64,000 nucleotides of DNA from Ignelater luminosus (GCA_011009095.1 VTPC01008229.1:76198-140197), one strand, 5' to 3'; numbered from the stretch's first letter, positions 23,524 to 35,779 are shown. Made by a program: numbers and translations. Notes: a model not told the origin generated them from the sequence alone.

Positions 23524-23906
23524 ATATTAACACACAAAATTTTTACATTATATTAAGATAAAAACAAATTTGATAAGTGCTGGAGTTCGACAATTTTCCA
23601 AAAATTGATTTGTAATTGAGAAATAGTAAATTTTCATAAAGGTTCACCCTATATATAGACTAAGCAGGAGTTGTCCTCATTCTACAGACGGACCATTATG
23701 CACGCAGGAAAAATTTAAATGCTCAAATAAATTTCTTATAGAAAAATTTAATCCAGAACCCAATTAACAAAAACTAGTATGAATTTTATTTATTAATTAT
23801 CTACAGTAAGGTGTAGATAAATATATAAACAAAAGCCTCACAAAATTACTAAGAATGTCCTAACTGTAGGTACTCAACTGACATAATCCAAATCAATCTT
23901 TTACTA

Positions 23907-24184
23907 ACTATAAGTCTCAAATGCGACCGTTACTAATAAAAATGTAATAATGAATAATTAAATTTTTTGGAATATCAAATAAAAAAAAATATGGAAACGA
24001 GCTTTTGAAAAAAGAATACACCACTTACCCCGATGAATTCCGCTGTGATACAGATCTGATCGTAGAGGTGAAACAGCTGTAATAAAACAATAAGAAAGCA
24101 ACAATAATTTCAATAAACGTTTCCTGTTCTGATAATAGTTTCTAAATAAACTTGTTTGAAAAGCACACAAATTTGGTCATTAAT
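23907..24184. repeat. direct repeat copy B (~275 bp)
   Basis: Same-orientation partner of 23250-23523. Both copies keep a minus-strand open frame starting MCAFQTSLFRNYYQNR, but this follows from their near identity and is not evidence of a gene. The pair is either a tandem-type duplication with a lost middle or a small LTR-like element. Confidence 0.85.
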
Positions 24185-25035
24185 CAATCAACAGAAATTA
24201 TCCCTTTTAGAGCCGTTCAAATTCCCTAAAACTAGGACAAGAAGTTTACTAAATGTCACAATTAATTATACACCGTGTCCTGCTTACAATAATAATAACA
24301 ATGCAAATCGTCAACCCTAATTTATTTACAAAAAATTCAAAAAAACTACAAGAAGATTAATTGATCTCTCAGCGTGAACTCACAACTCACGCAACTATCT
24401 CTCCAAACAAGAAAAACAAAAAATTACAAGAATACACTGAAAGTACCGATCAAACAAACACATGGAACGGTAACGAAAAGTGACCGTTACAAGGTATTTT
24501 ACTTAACATCTCCACTAAGAAACTCCGAGAGCAGTCTAGTTTTAAGTTAAATTAATTTTCGCAAGTAGTCAAGTGCTAAACTAGCTTTTCTAGTTCAACT
24601 GAGAACAAACACGGCGAATAGTTGTAGGTAATACAAATTGATAACAAAGAAATGATTTCCAGATTTAATCTTAGACTTAGGCACAAAGATGTAGTTAAAA
24701 GCGCTTGCAACTTTCAAAGACACTTTTAGGAGATTATAAATGACAATTTTCTAGATTCGCCGAACTTCTTACACCTCGTGTGCCGTTCTGATTGCTATTT
24801 ATTTAAATCATCAAAGATGTAAATTTCTTGTAGATAAGACGTAGGTAGTTGAATGGCTTTGGAAACATTAATGAGTAAATTTTAAATCTTTGATTATTCA
24901 AAAATGAAAGAGGCTAGTCAGAAGCGCTTGCAATATACTTTTTAAAGTCATTACATAATTAAAGAAATTTTTCAGATTAGTCATTAATTTAACCTTCCAA
25001 TTTGTGCCTTCCCAATTTCTTTAGACTGTATAGTA
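24185..25035. other. AT-rich intergenic DNA
   Basis: No gene seen. GTGACCGTTAC, part of the direct-repeat start, recurs at about 24480. Confidence 0.45.
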
Positions 25036-25037
25036 TA

Positions 25038-25484
25038 CAGTAATACCCCGCATTTACGCGATAGGTGAGCCGAGCGATAACCGTGTAAGAGAATTCGCGT
25101 AAATGGGGGGACAATTTTGCATATAAACACATACAAATTATGTTTAATTGGGACCGGAGACTAAAGAAAACAATAATTCAGAAGAAAAATGTGTAATAAA
25201 ATCTTAGATAATACAACAAATTATATTATTATGAATTGCAAAAACATAAACCGAAGATATTTTGACGTAGAAGGCTTCATAAAATCTAACAAAGTCGTCT
25301 GACGGAACAAAGATTTTTTCTTCTCACGCAAAATTTCCTCGTTAGTCTGTTTTCCAAAATTTATAACCCTTTTTCAACTGAACTGAGGCCTTCTGTCAAC
25401 AAAAGACAAATCAAAGAGGAGATTTAAAAATCGCGTAACTGCGGATTCGCGTAAGTTGGGGTAGCATAAGTCGGGGTATTACTG
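25038..25484. mobile_element. TA-flanked miniature element, pogo/Tc1-like ends
   Basis: The tips CAGTAATACCCCGCATTTA and, reversed, CAGTAATACCCCGACTTATG form inverted repeats and are flanked by TA at 25036-25037 and 25485-25486. The interior repeats the theme of GCGTAA near both ends. It is 447 bp with no transposase frame, so it would depend on a pogo/Tc1-type enzyme. Confidence 0.7.
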
Positions 25485-25489
25485 TATAT

Positions 25490-25793
25490 ATTTCACGCTA
25501 TTATCTTTTTGTTGCTGTAATCATTGCTTGTGTCTTATCTATGTTTATTTCACTTCCCCTTTTTCCTGTCTCTCTTGCACTGATATTTAAATAACTCTGT
25601 GGTGCTTGTTGTGAACAAACCATTAAAACCATATCGTGTGTTTAAGCAAACTCGTCGGTCTCCACTGCCTTTAGTTTGCGGTATCCTACTATAAAATTAG
25701 TTCTGGTTTGCAGGTTTTCATTACGTCGTCCATATAAGTGTGCAAAATAGGGGTCTGAAATTACATCCTTGTTTAACATCTTTTAATTCATTC
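25490..25793 (-). pseudogene. LINE reverse transcriptase, C-terminal part (downstream of the MULE)
   Basis: Minus-strand translation shows KQGCNFRPLF (cf. the KQGCxLSPLLF block) with a following YMDDVMKTCK in a neighbouring frame, then DMVLMVCSQQ (remnant of FADDMVLM, where the first catalytic Asp codon is lost to a stop) and EINIDKTQAMITA (cf. the IN-x-x-KTKxM block). These are the palm and thumb blocks of a non-LTR reverse transcriptase, in the order expected after the part at 28263-29600. The MULE at 25803-28253 separates the two. Confidence 0.65.
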
Positions 25794-25919
25794 ATTCTTA
25801 CTCGGAACCGGGCATTTCCCGGCACGAGCACTTCCCGGCCGGGAATTTTCCGTCAAGGACACTTCCCGACACGAGCATTTTGACTATGCTTTCGACAAGG
25901 GGTTTCGACTATATACTTA

Positions 25920-26390
25920 CATCGAAACCTCTCTAAAGTGGATACGGGGTCAAGTAATGTGTCCACTATAGAAGGGCGTTCACATCAGAAGGGATGTGAC
26001 TTTAATGTATAATACGGAATACAGGAATTATATTCACATATGTATTTATGTACACACATTACAGTTTTACAAAGCAACTTGACAGTTTCTGGAAATGTTT
26101 ATATTATTCATTTAATTGGACTAATTTAATAAAGAAGTTAAGTAATTATGTAGATAAGTAAGCAAGACGAGCCAAACTTTTGAATTTTCAGCTTTTAAAA
26201 CTTATTAAAAGGAAACTGGCGGCGTTCAGCAGAAGGATTTGTTAAAAATAAATTTATTGCTAGTTGAAGGAGCTCATTGTAAGTGTCCACAATAAGGAGT
26301 TATAATGAATACTGGGGGCCAAAAATTAGTGTCCACGTCCACTATAGGGGGTGTCCACATTAGAACTATAATTGTGTGTGGATGTAGGAC
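25920..26390. repeat. possible older miniature element within the MULE
   Basis: The left side reads CGAAACCTCTCTAAAGTGGA and both sides repeat GTGTCCAC(T/A)ATAG-type words (25960-25975, 26290-26360), as in Tigger/pogo-like terminal regions. The right border is not clean and no duplication was found, so the extent is approximate. Confidence 0.35.
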
Positions 26391-26557
26391 AAACTTCTGT
26401 CTCATAGTCATTCCTAGTCCGGCTCTACAGAGTAGTTGTTGCATATCACGACATCCTGTTTCACCAGCTGTTGTATATTTAAGTATTTATTTATTATAAT
26501 TTTATTAATACTTCTGTTACATTGGGCTTATAACTTATAATTTTGAATTAGTTTGAT

Positions 26558-27840
26558 ATGGCGAATAAACTCGAAATAATTACTACCACCAAAGGTAAAC
26601 GCATGTTATGCTTGGAGGGTATGCATTTGTCTTTGATCAAGAGAAATTTTGGAGTGCAAGTTACGTCAAGATTTTAAGTGGCGGGCCAGGATTCACATGA
26701 CACCAGGAGTATCTACTTCAAGAATTTTGCAACGCACTGGAACCCACAACCTTGAATCTAGTGCAGCGAATAATGAAACGTGAAAATGCGTGGAGACCGT
26801 CCGCCAAAATGCTAAAGACCTGCATGACACTCGTGCTCAGATTATTGCTCAGAACCTGCAAAGTGTTTCCGCAGCAACCCAAGGCGTTATGCCGTGAATT
26901 TAGACCATGAAGCGCACAATTAGAAAAATACAAGCTGACACGGGCAACAATTCTACTCGACATACAAGAGAGCATATCAACATGACAATCTTGTTCCAGC
27001 AAGATTCAAAAGAAAATGACCTTCTTTATGATTTAGGTGCAACAGGTGATCATATAATGATTTTTGCAACAGAAGCCAACCTCCGGTTTCTTAGTGCATG
27101 TAATACGTGGTTAGTTGATGGAACCTTCAAGGTGTCACCTCCTCTATTTGATCAAGTGTTCGTAATACATGTATATCGCAGCGAAACATCGTTCCCTCTG
27201 CTTTACTACACTGCAACACACTCCAGAATTCTCGAGTGTCTAAAAAGTAAACAGCTATTACTGCAGCCGAAATTTATTATGAGTGCCTTTGAGAAACCAA
27301 CCTTAAATGCCTTCAGATCGTCATTTCTGAAAGCTAATCGGAAATGATGTTTTTTTATATTTCTCAGGCTGTCTACCGTAAAATCCAGTCCTTGCCGGAA
27401 ATGCTTCATCAGTATTCAAATGACCCGGAGTTTGCTTATCAAATCCGTCAATTGAACGTTTTAGCATTTATTCCACCTGATGACGTACAGTTAGTGTAGA
27501 ATGTTCTAATGGATAAACCCTTCTTTGTGGCAGACATTACTTGCGGAATTCACGACATACTTTGAGTTAACTTGGTTTGGTAGGTGGAATAGACAACGAA
27601 CACGTCGCAGCTCTCCGATGTTTAATATTAATTCATGGAGCTAGTACCATTCGGTCTTAGAGGACATGTACAAGACGAACAACAACTGTGAGGCGTGTAA
27701 TCGGGGCTTTTCATCGTTATTGGGCTCTACTCACCCCACTACATACAAGTTTATTGGTGGCTCAAAGAAAGAGCAAGCACTGACTAAAACCAAGATTGAG
27801 CAGATATATAACGGCAACGCGCAGCAGCAATAACATCACT
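26558..27840 (+). pseudogene. FLYWCH-MULE transposase, broken
   Basis: The N-terminal part from MANKLEIITTTKGKRMLCLE, continued in shifted frames to about 26680, resembles a FLYWCH zinc finger (the KG-x-x-L-x-x-x-GY-x-F start). A middle piece has HNLESSAANNET and DLHDTRAQIIAQNL. The open frame 26907-27347 holds the MULE core start: IFATEANLRFLSACNTW, then LVDGTFKVSP with the first catalytic Asp, and FRSSFLKANRK. Beyond a shift come FSQAVYRKIQS, FALA/FIPPDDV, a W-x-GR-rich block and, near 27760, GSKKEQALTKTKIEQIYNGN, the C-terminal end in related insect proteins. Many stops and shifts; inactive. Confidence 0.7.
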
Positions 27841-28262
27841 ATATCTCAGTACGGTGACGGAGACTTCTCTGTCACTGTCACTATATAATATTTGTTGTTA
27901 ATTTTATGTAATGAATTTGTAACAGTTTTATCGACCTCGAATTGTGTTATAGTTTTTATTAACTTTGAAAACCCCTAAGAATTTTATGTATTTTTGACGA
28001 TTTGTATTCGAAAGTTTGTTTTATTTAATTAACGATAATTTACTACATTATTTTAATTTTTGATTGGGTCTTTCAACCTGAAACTTTTAGGAGTCCGAGA
28101 ATAAAACTCTCTCGATGACGATTGGTTTTAAACCAGCTCAATATTATGTTGCAACATAATATCGTGGACTAAGCATAGTCGAAACACCTTGTCGAAAGAA
28201 TAGTCAAAATGCCCGTGCTGGGAAGTGCCCGTGCCGGGAAAAGCCCGCCACCCATTCTTACT

Positions 28263-29600
28263 AAGCTAGACTATAGGCTATAGACTTTGACTCTTTGATT
28301 TAGGCTTTTCCATATTTTTTCCATTTTTTGTTTGTCGACTGCCTTCTCCAGGTCTATACATTCATTATTGTTTTTTCTTGTAATTGTATCATTAAAAATA
28401 TCCAATCTTGAGCATTTCTTTGACTTTTGAAACCGCACTGTGCTACATTTACTGTATAGTCTATTTGTAGCTTCGGCTTCTTTTTTAGAATTCCTCCGTA
28501 TATTTTTCCAGTTCTTACAATTTTGACTGTCACCTTTTATATATGTAAATTGGAATTCCAATCTTGTGGTACTTCGCCTTCTTCCATTGCCAAATTAAAT
28601 AATTAACATCTCGTTTTCCAGTCTACTTGCATATTTATCATTTCTGGAGCTATATCGTCAATTTCCACGGCCTTTCTACATTTTATTTTTTTAATGATTC
28701 TTCTATGTGCTCCATTGCTATATACTTGCTTAAAGCTGGTTTTATTTTGCCCTGAGTTTGTTCTTCATTTGTTAGCAATTCTTGGAAATATTTCTTCTAA
28801 CTATGCATAATTTCGTCATTAGTTGTCGATATCTTTCCGTTTTTGTCCATAACTTCTTAAAATCTATGGTTCTTTTTATTTCTTAAGTGTTTTATTACAT
28901 TTTAAAATTGTTTTTGGATTGTCTCGTATGCCACCTTTAATCTATTTCCATAATGCACCCACGTTTGTTCCTTAACTAAGACCTTTTCCCTTATTTTCTT
29001 ATATTTGCTATAATCTTCATCCATTTTAGTATTCTTGTAGCTTTTGCTATTTGTTTAACTTTTGTCACTTCGCCATTTGGTTTTTTTGCTGTTTAAGTCA
29101 TTGCTTCTTTACATATAATGTTCCCCGTAAAGTTTCTGCTTGTTGAAGTGTTTCACTACCGATTATCGCTACTTTTAATAATTCTCGATATTTTTTCCTA
29201 ACTTCTAGGTCCTTCATTTTGCAGTTTCTTATTTTCTAATCTCTTTTGATTTCTTAAACACTTTTTTTTTAGCTGTAGTGCTGCTTTAAATCCATTACCA
29301 TCTGCAGCTGTACATAGAAGTTTTCTCTTTCTTCTTTATTTGCATCTTCAGTAGGACCATATAAGCTGTAGTTATGTTCCAGAAATCTGGATATGTTCTT
29401 GTTGTTTCAGTGATACTCATATAATCTATATTTTTTTCATCTGTACTATTACTTCTTCTTCCTTACTTGTGAGGCTTGAACATTTCATGTAGCAAAGTTT
29501 GTTATTTTTGTCGTCTATTATTATTTGATTTATAGTTATTTTCATTTTTTCCATATTTTAATTTATCCAAACTCTTGTCCATGTTCATTACAGGGTCGTT
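28263..29600 (-). pseudogene. LINE reverse transcriptase, N-terminal part (upstream of the MULE)
   Basis: From high to low coordinates the conceptual product shows FQELLTNEEQTQG, AMEHIEESLKK and AVEIDDIAPEMI (cf. 'GKAPGxDGIPAEML'), QDWNSNLHI (cf. 'P-x-x-W-x-x-x-x-I-x-PIYKKGD'), KNWKNIRRN (cf. 'C-x-NYRGI'), then ECIDLEKAVDK (cf. 'F-x-DLEKAFDRV', with the first palm Asp kept). Numerous stops and shifts. The clade is uncertain: the DLEKA(Y/F)D motif and the later INIDKTK motif occur in several insect LINE clades. The worn sequence up to 29600 probably includes the endonuclease linker, but I could not place its motifs. Confidence 0.65.
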
Positions 29601-32600
29601 CACGTATCGCATTCCTTTCCTTGCTTGTTTTTTAGTTTGTTTTTATCTTACTTATCTTGTGTCTCTGTTTTAGTGAGTTCGTTTTCTTTTTCTCTGTTCC
29701 ATTTTCAAATTTGTCCTTATATTAACATCTTTTGGAATTTTATCTTGACATTATTTTTTTCTTCTTTTTTATTTCGAGTTGTTTTCAAGAAAACTATATT
29801 GATTTGGTATCTTAACTTAACCTTCCAATTTTCTAACAGCTATATGCATGCTGTACGTTGTTGCATTTAGACCTACCTTTAATTTGGAGATTCATCACAA
29901 AACTGGCACCCTGATCTAGAGATTTCAAGATTTTAAGCTTTGGAGATTTTTAAGGTTGATTTCATCCCTTCCAAACGACATAAGAATTGATTTCTTTGTT
30001 ATGCTTATAAAGCTCCTATTGTCTTATGCCATCATAACTTCGTTAAATTAATTGCTACTTGAACTATGCAAATATTATCGTTAAAAATCTTGCAGAATTG
30101 AAAAATTATCGTGCTAAACCAAATATATTCATTTTGTCAAATTTTATAGCAGATTGTTATAGATTTAACATAATTAATTTATATTAGACCTATTAATGTG
30201 AACGAACAGTCGAAGCAGATAAAATGGTGAAACAGTAGATTATAAATTTTGATAAATTTAAAGAAAACAATAGATTTAAAGCATTCAAGAACTTATCATT
30301 GAAAACTTAATTATTCAAAGACAGTTCAAACATGAAATTTGAGACAATGTCCGCGATCTTTGTTATCTTAGTTTTGGTTTTAAACATAATTTATGATCGC
30401 ATGATAGCTTAAAATTTCCAACCCATTCTTGCCCATTTATTTTTGTATCAATCTAATTTTAGCCTACACAGTATAATTCAAGTTATTTTTGCTGTTATTG
30501 TTGTGGATATTAGAGTATATTTGGATTGCTGCATGCTCTGTGACAATTTCTTTTATATTTGCTGTCGCTATTTGAAATAAAGAAAATAAGCTTAACTGAG
30601 AAATGCAAGTTTAGCCTAACATCTAGGCAACTAAGTTTGCGATTTAGGATTTTTTTGTTAGTTTCTCATTTAACAATTCTTTATAGAAGATAATCAAAAT
30701 CTTCATTAAATTTTTCCCAGCAGCCAAAAATACTAATTATTTATTAATTTATAGGAAAATAAGAGACTGTTGTTTAATATATCCTTGTATAATGTAAATT
30801 CTGTTTGTCATCGTTTGCAAAATGACATTATTCTCGGTATATCTATATGTAGTTATCTCTCTTGAGAATTTCATCTCTTAGTAACAGATACACATGTATA
30901 TTGTGTTTTATGATATGCAAACTTCAATGTGAGGGGCAAGCTCTTCTAAAATAGGCTACCGACATTGAACAACACAATATTATCAGAGTTTAAGAACCTT
31001 ATAACGCCTGCTGTAACCTCTAAACCAAATTTAGCGAAAGTATTTTTTGAAGCTAAACTTAACTTTCATTTGAGCAACAGAGAATTTAAAGGGAAAGTCT
31101 AACAACTTTACGCAAAGTTTAGTTTGGACCACAGTCTACCCGTAAGAGTACAGGTGGAGATTTCTCGAAATACTTCGTAATTTTTTGGTGCTTATTGTTT
31201 CTTTTGCAGTGACTGTCGAAATTTAAACACGAAGACAGATTGGAGAGTTGTAACGTATACGAATTAAAGCACGGAGTATATAACAGCAGTTATAATAGAA
31301 AAGATCTCTGGTGAAAAATAGTAGATGAAAGTTAACTTAATTAACTAATTTTAAAAATAACCAAATGTCACAAGAGTTATAATTAATAATTTCTTTGTGT
31401 CTACTGTCTACTGTAAATCTTTCACACTAAAGATCAACTTCAGAATACAAAGAATATTATTTCAAAGTTGACGTTAATTAAAACTTATCAAAAACCATTA
31501 GATTTCAAACCATACAACCACAGCATCACAGTTTTGTTTTCTCTTTAACTCCAATATAAAAGTACTACAGTATGATTTATAAAGCAACACCAATCAAATG
31601 TATATTTTGTATCTATCATACCGTAAAGGTATTAAGCATACATTTAATGTATTAAATTTAATGCGTGTTATATGTTTATTTATTATTACAAAATGATGAA
31701 TGAAAAGTTGTCAAGGATAAATAATAAATTGCACAATAGATTATAAGTACCATAAACACCTGCAGCCTCGAAGAAGCGCAACATTATTAGTGAGTACTTT
31801 TATTTAATAAATAAGCAATTTATTTCTCTATGGTAATATAACCTGTGCAAATTTTTATCGAAAGTCTTCCCTGCAAAAGAATTTATTTATTATTATAGGA
31901 ATTTATAAATTTTAAGTCTTATTTGCATTGAATTATCTATTAGTTGTAACGACACTATTATTACTACATATATTTCCAATAAGCATAAATTAATATCGTA
32001 TACACACAATACTTATTAGACTAGTCATCTGTGTTATCTATGTTGTGGTTTATTTTATTATGGGATCTCTAGTTTTTATATCACTACACGCGTACAAGAA
32101 AGGATTAAAAGAATTATTAAATGATGTGAAACATCTGACTTTTTTAAATACAACTTAAATGTAAAAACTTCATAGCAGTACAATATAATACTTACCAGAA
32201 TGGCAATCACAGCTGCAACTTGCAGCTACTAAAATCACTCTTTTTTCTTGCCTTCTACTTTTTCTTTACTATGACTTCATATTGTGATTCAGTTCTCTTT
32301 TTTATTTTTGTAAAATGTGTATGTCTTACTTTATTAATTACAAATAAAATCAGTAACCGTATTTCGAACAATTATTTATTATGTGAATCTTATTCAAGTC
32401 CTAAATTATGGTTTACTTATCTTAAGATCATCCTAATTCCGGGCCAGCCAAAAGCCGGTTAGCAATGTTTGAAAACTTAGTAAAAGGGTCAAACCTCATC
32501 AAATTAGAAAGGAAAAAAGGTGCCAGGTCTAGCTTTGTTGGCATAATTTTTGACCTAACTTTGATCTTCAATTCCTCATCACACAATCTATTTTTTATTT

Positions 32601-32970
32601 TGCTTGTAGAATGTCCAACGTTTCGTTTTAATTCTTCTTACAGTTTTTCTTGAAATTTTGTTTTAGTGTTACCATATTGCACTATTTTTTCTCTATCTCA
32701 CATTAATTTTAATATTTTACTGATGCTTTGGCAGAACTAATGCTAAAGACTCTTATAATAGATCATTCTGGTTAAATATTCAAAGTAAAAAGTTATGGCC
32801 CGTCCCCTATCAGGAACTCTACAAGATTCTACAATTAACTTATGAAGTGCTTGATGACATATTTTAGTATGCCTTTCGTGCAAATAGGTATAGTTTGCTC
32901 TGAATTTACAATATTTATTCTTACAGCATTTATCTATTGTATTGTATGCCAATAATCATAATTTACTGTG
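29601..32970. other. AT-rich intergenic DNA, nothing recognised
   Basis: T-rich frames (such as 29625-29870 and 32220-32462) encode phenylalanine-rich chance peptides. No motif, RNA gene or repeat boundary was found in 3.4 kb. Confidence 0.5.
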
Positions 32971-32975
32971 GTTAA

Positions 32976-35510
32976 CCTTTCGGCCATGCTCCTGAAAATC
33001 GTTTTAGGAAAATATTTAAAATTGCTCCTCGATTTAAATTATTTTTTTATAATTTTGAAAAGTAGTTGCATGCCGTTTTAGTTTTTGAGTTAGGGGCTGT
33101 CCATCATAATGGACAAACTGACTTCGGGAACGTTTAATCTGCAGGTAGAGGTAGATCTCCATTCAAAATAAATAAATAACAAATAACTCAAAATATTCTA
33201 AGGTCGAAATTGTTTTATCCAATTTACTTAGTGTGGAAGTTGATAAAGCAATTTCGTCCTTTTATGAAACATAAGTGTAATTTACATTTACTGCAAAATG
33301 TATGAATTTTCTTTGTACATCCTACCATCTTGCATTTTATTACTTCTTTTTTCTCGTTGAATTCTGGCAGATGGTTGTACCCATTAAACCTTGCATGTAT
33401 TGATGATCTAAGTTCATGTATTGTCTTTGTTTGGTTACCAAGAGCTGCAGTCTGTTCTGGACGTCCATGTTTGGATAGAGCCTTACATAAGCTCAGGTAT
33501 TCCACAACAGACTGTCGAAACCCTAGAAGGCCTAAAACTTATTTGCTTTCAGTAATCCTAGAGTTTCGGCTTGTTCTTTGTACTTAAGCCAGGTGTTTAC
33601 AAGAGCAAAATCGATTGCATGGGCAATCATTCGGACAGTCCATTTCCTGCAAATGCTCAATAAGAATTCTACTTTGTCAACACCACCCAGGTTTTCATTG
33701 TAAATATTTTGTAGATTCAGGTCTATCCCCGTCGATGTACTTTTTTGTTGATTTATCCCGTCTTTTGCATTTGTTAAGGTTACCTACCCTAATGAAGTTT
33801 GCAGCAATAACTACTAGTTTGTAATCAAACCATTTTGTAATAACTCTCGCAGTACTTACAATTGTGTCACAACAATCTCGTCCCTTTTTCATCATTTCCT
33901 TGTCAGAAAGTAACGGTGGATTTACAAATCTGTTTGTACGTGTAGTTCCCACAGCAAATATATTTTGAAAGCTTACGTATTTGAACAACTGATAGTTGCC
34001 AAAATAATTATTGAAAAAGAATCCATGATTACTTTTTTTAACTGTCTGAGCTAAATGCATTACAGTACATTCTCCTAAACCATATTTTATCAATTCTTCC
34101 TTGTATTCAATATTTGACCCTTGGTATATGATAAAATCATATACTTGTCCACTTTGACCGGCTAAAACAAAAATCTTGATTCCCCATTTTACATATTGCT
34201 TGATGTTGATTTGACCTTTGAAAGACACTATCTCTTCGTCTATACATAAATTTCTTTCAAGTGGAAAGCTCCTTGCAGCGCAGCGGTTTTTGATAGAATC
34301 GTAAATTTTTTGTACCTTCCATAACCTATCATTATTACCTTCTTCTCGACCTGTGATGTCAACCAAGTGAATAGATTGTCTTAGTTTACAGAAACGATTG
34401 TATGCCATGTTGTCTTTTTTTAAATTTCGCCCATATTTGTAGGATTGAATCTCATAAATGTTTTTTGTGTGCTATACATATTTGTTTTTCCACTCATTTC
34501 TTCAGAAATTGAGTTGGAAATGTAATTTTTAAAAAACTCAATTGGTTCAGGAAAGTTATCCACTTCAGTCCTATCTGGGGTGTGCCACTTTATGTCTCTT
34601 ATTTGATATTGGACGTTTCCGGGACCACTTTATATCACATATCACTTTGTTAGACCATACTTTTCATAACAATCGTCATCTTCGTTAAGTTTGCTTTTCT
34701 TTTTTTTTTTGAAGAAGGATATGTACATTATTTTCGACCTCTTCAGTTTCGGGTTCTTCCATCAAGTTGTGAGTTGCTTCTTGAATTGTTTCTATAACAT
34801 TCGATTCTTCATCAGAATTCTCCACAGCTTCCTCATTTTTTCTGATCTTTCCCAAAATTGTTTCCTCATCTCCTCCAATTTCTACATCACCTCGCCAACT
34901 ATCATCCTCATCAGACAAAATATCAATGTCGGAAATATTATCATCTTCTAACAGCTGAAATAGTTCTTCATCATTTAGGTATTTTATATTCATTTTCTTG
35001 GAGATAAATATTAAATTTTTTATTGAGATTAAAAATTTGCTAATTAATTTTTTGGAAAAACTATATCCAGTGAAATTAGGCTAAAAATAAATCATTTATA
35101 TTTTGTTGCTGCAGAATAATATTTTGCCGCGAAGTATACACTTGTACATTGTAATGGACGTGCAAACTTAAGGCAGATCCTATTCTAAAGACGATTTGTA
35201 AATCTATCAATTAGAGTTTCTACTTACCTATTTTATAATTTATTACCACTAATCTTTGAAAAAGAACACAAGAAAACACATTCAGCAAGTAAACGAAAAC
35301 CGTAACCTAACCTAACCTAGTACACATTATTTACAAATTTGAATAAAGTGTCCACCTACAATGTATAGATGGCAGTGTTGTTTATACAGATCATATTAAG
35401 CGTCCCTTGAGATTGGCAGTGTGTATATTCAGAACCGAAACTGCATTTATACGTGTATTAGTACATGTAGAAGTCAATGTCCATTCTAATGGACAGTATG
35501 ACTGAAACGA
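32976..35510 (-). mobile_element. piggyBac-type element with TTAA ends
   Basis: Flanked by TTAA at 32972-32975 and 35511-35514, the fixed piggyBac target. The tips CCTTTCGGCCATGCTCCT and (reversed) TCGTTTCAGTCATACTGTCC align as worn inverted repeats. Subterminal palindromes GTCCATCATAATGGAC (about 33110-33125) and TGTCCATTCTAATGGACA (35480-35497) occur at both ends. The single gene inside is a minus-strand piggyBac transposase fossil. Length about 2.5 kb, normal for the family. Confidence 0.75.
33224..34993 (-). pseudogene. piggyBac-like transposase, frameshifted and catalytically damaged
   Basis: The start MNIKYLNDEELFQLLEDD opens an acidic N-terminal region (34993-34685). After a broken stretch with the family's 'NFPEPIEFFKNYISN' type block, the frame 34408-33695 gives YNRFCKLRQSIHLVD, LCIDEEIVSFKGQ (first catalytic Asp), FFFNNYFGNYQLF and WFDYKLVVIAANF. 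In piggyBac the second motif is F-DN-(Y/W)-F, so the second catalytic Asp is Asn here. A shift follows; GGVDKVEFL at about 33675 keeps the third Asp. The end (33505-33224) has the Cys-rich finger CTKKIHTFCSKCKLHLC. At least three frame breaks plus the Asp-to-Asn change make it inactive. Confidence 0.8.
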
Positions 35511-35779
35511 TTAATCATCACAAAAAAACTAAACAAAATAAAGATTTGGAAAAAAAATAAAAAGGTATTCTGCGAGATTAGAATGGCCGACGACTCTGCT
35601 TATGAAGTAGGCTGTCAATCCACGATACCAAAAACGTTATTTGTTGAAGCTACCAAATTGCGGCATTTACATTACATCACCTTACATTTTATTAAAAATT
35701 AGTGACCATTCATATGTCTTTGAAATACTAAAAGGCTGACCACCTTCACATTATTTAGATTCAATTTCTTCATCCACTT

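Larger units (their letters stand above)
25803..28253 (+). mobile_element. Mutator-like element (MULE) inserted in a LINE
   Basis: Both ends carry inverted repeats of about 110 bp built around GGCATTTCCCGGCACGAGCA and TTTGACTAT(G/T)CTTTCGACAAGG. The flanks are identical 9-mers ATTCTTACT (25794-25802 and 28254-28262); 9 bp is the hallmark of Mutator insertion. Inside is a plus-strand FLYWCH-MULE transposase fossil. The LINE on either side joins in order when this element is removed. The TIRs contain a repeating (A/G)CGAGCA-TTCCCGGC theme. Confidence 0.8.

Noticed and set aside
23250-24184. A standard LTR retrotransposon bounded by the direct repeats
   Set aside because: Ends are not TG...CA, no primer-binding site or polypurine tract was seen, and the 380-bp interior is non-coding.
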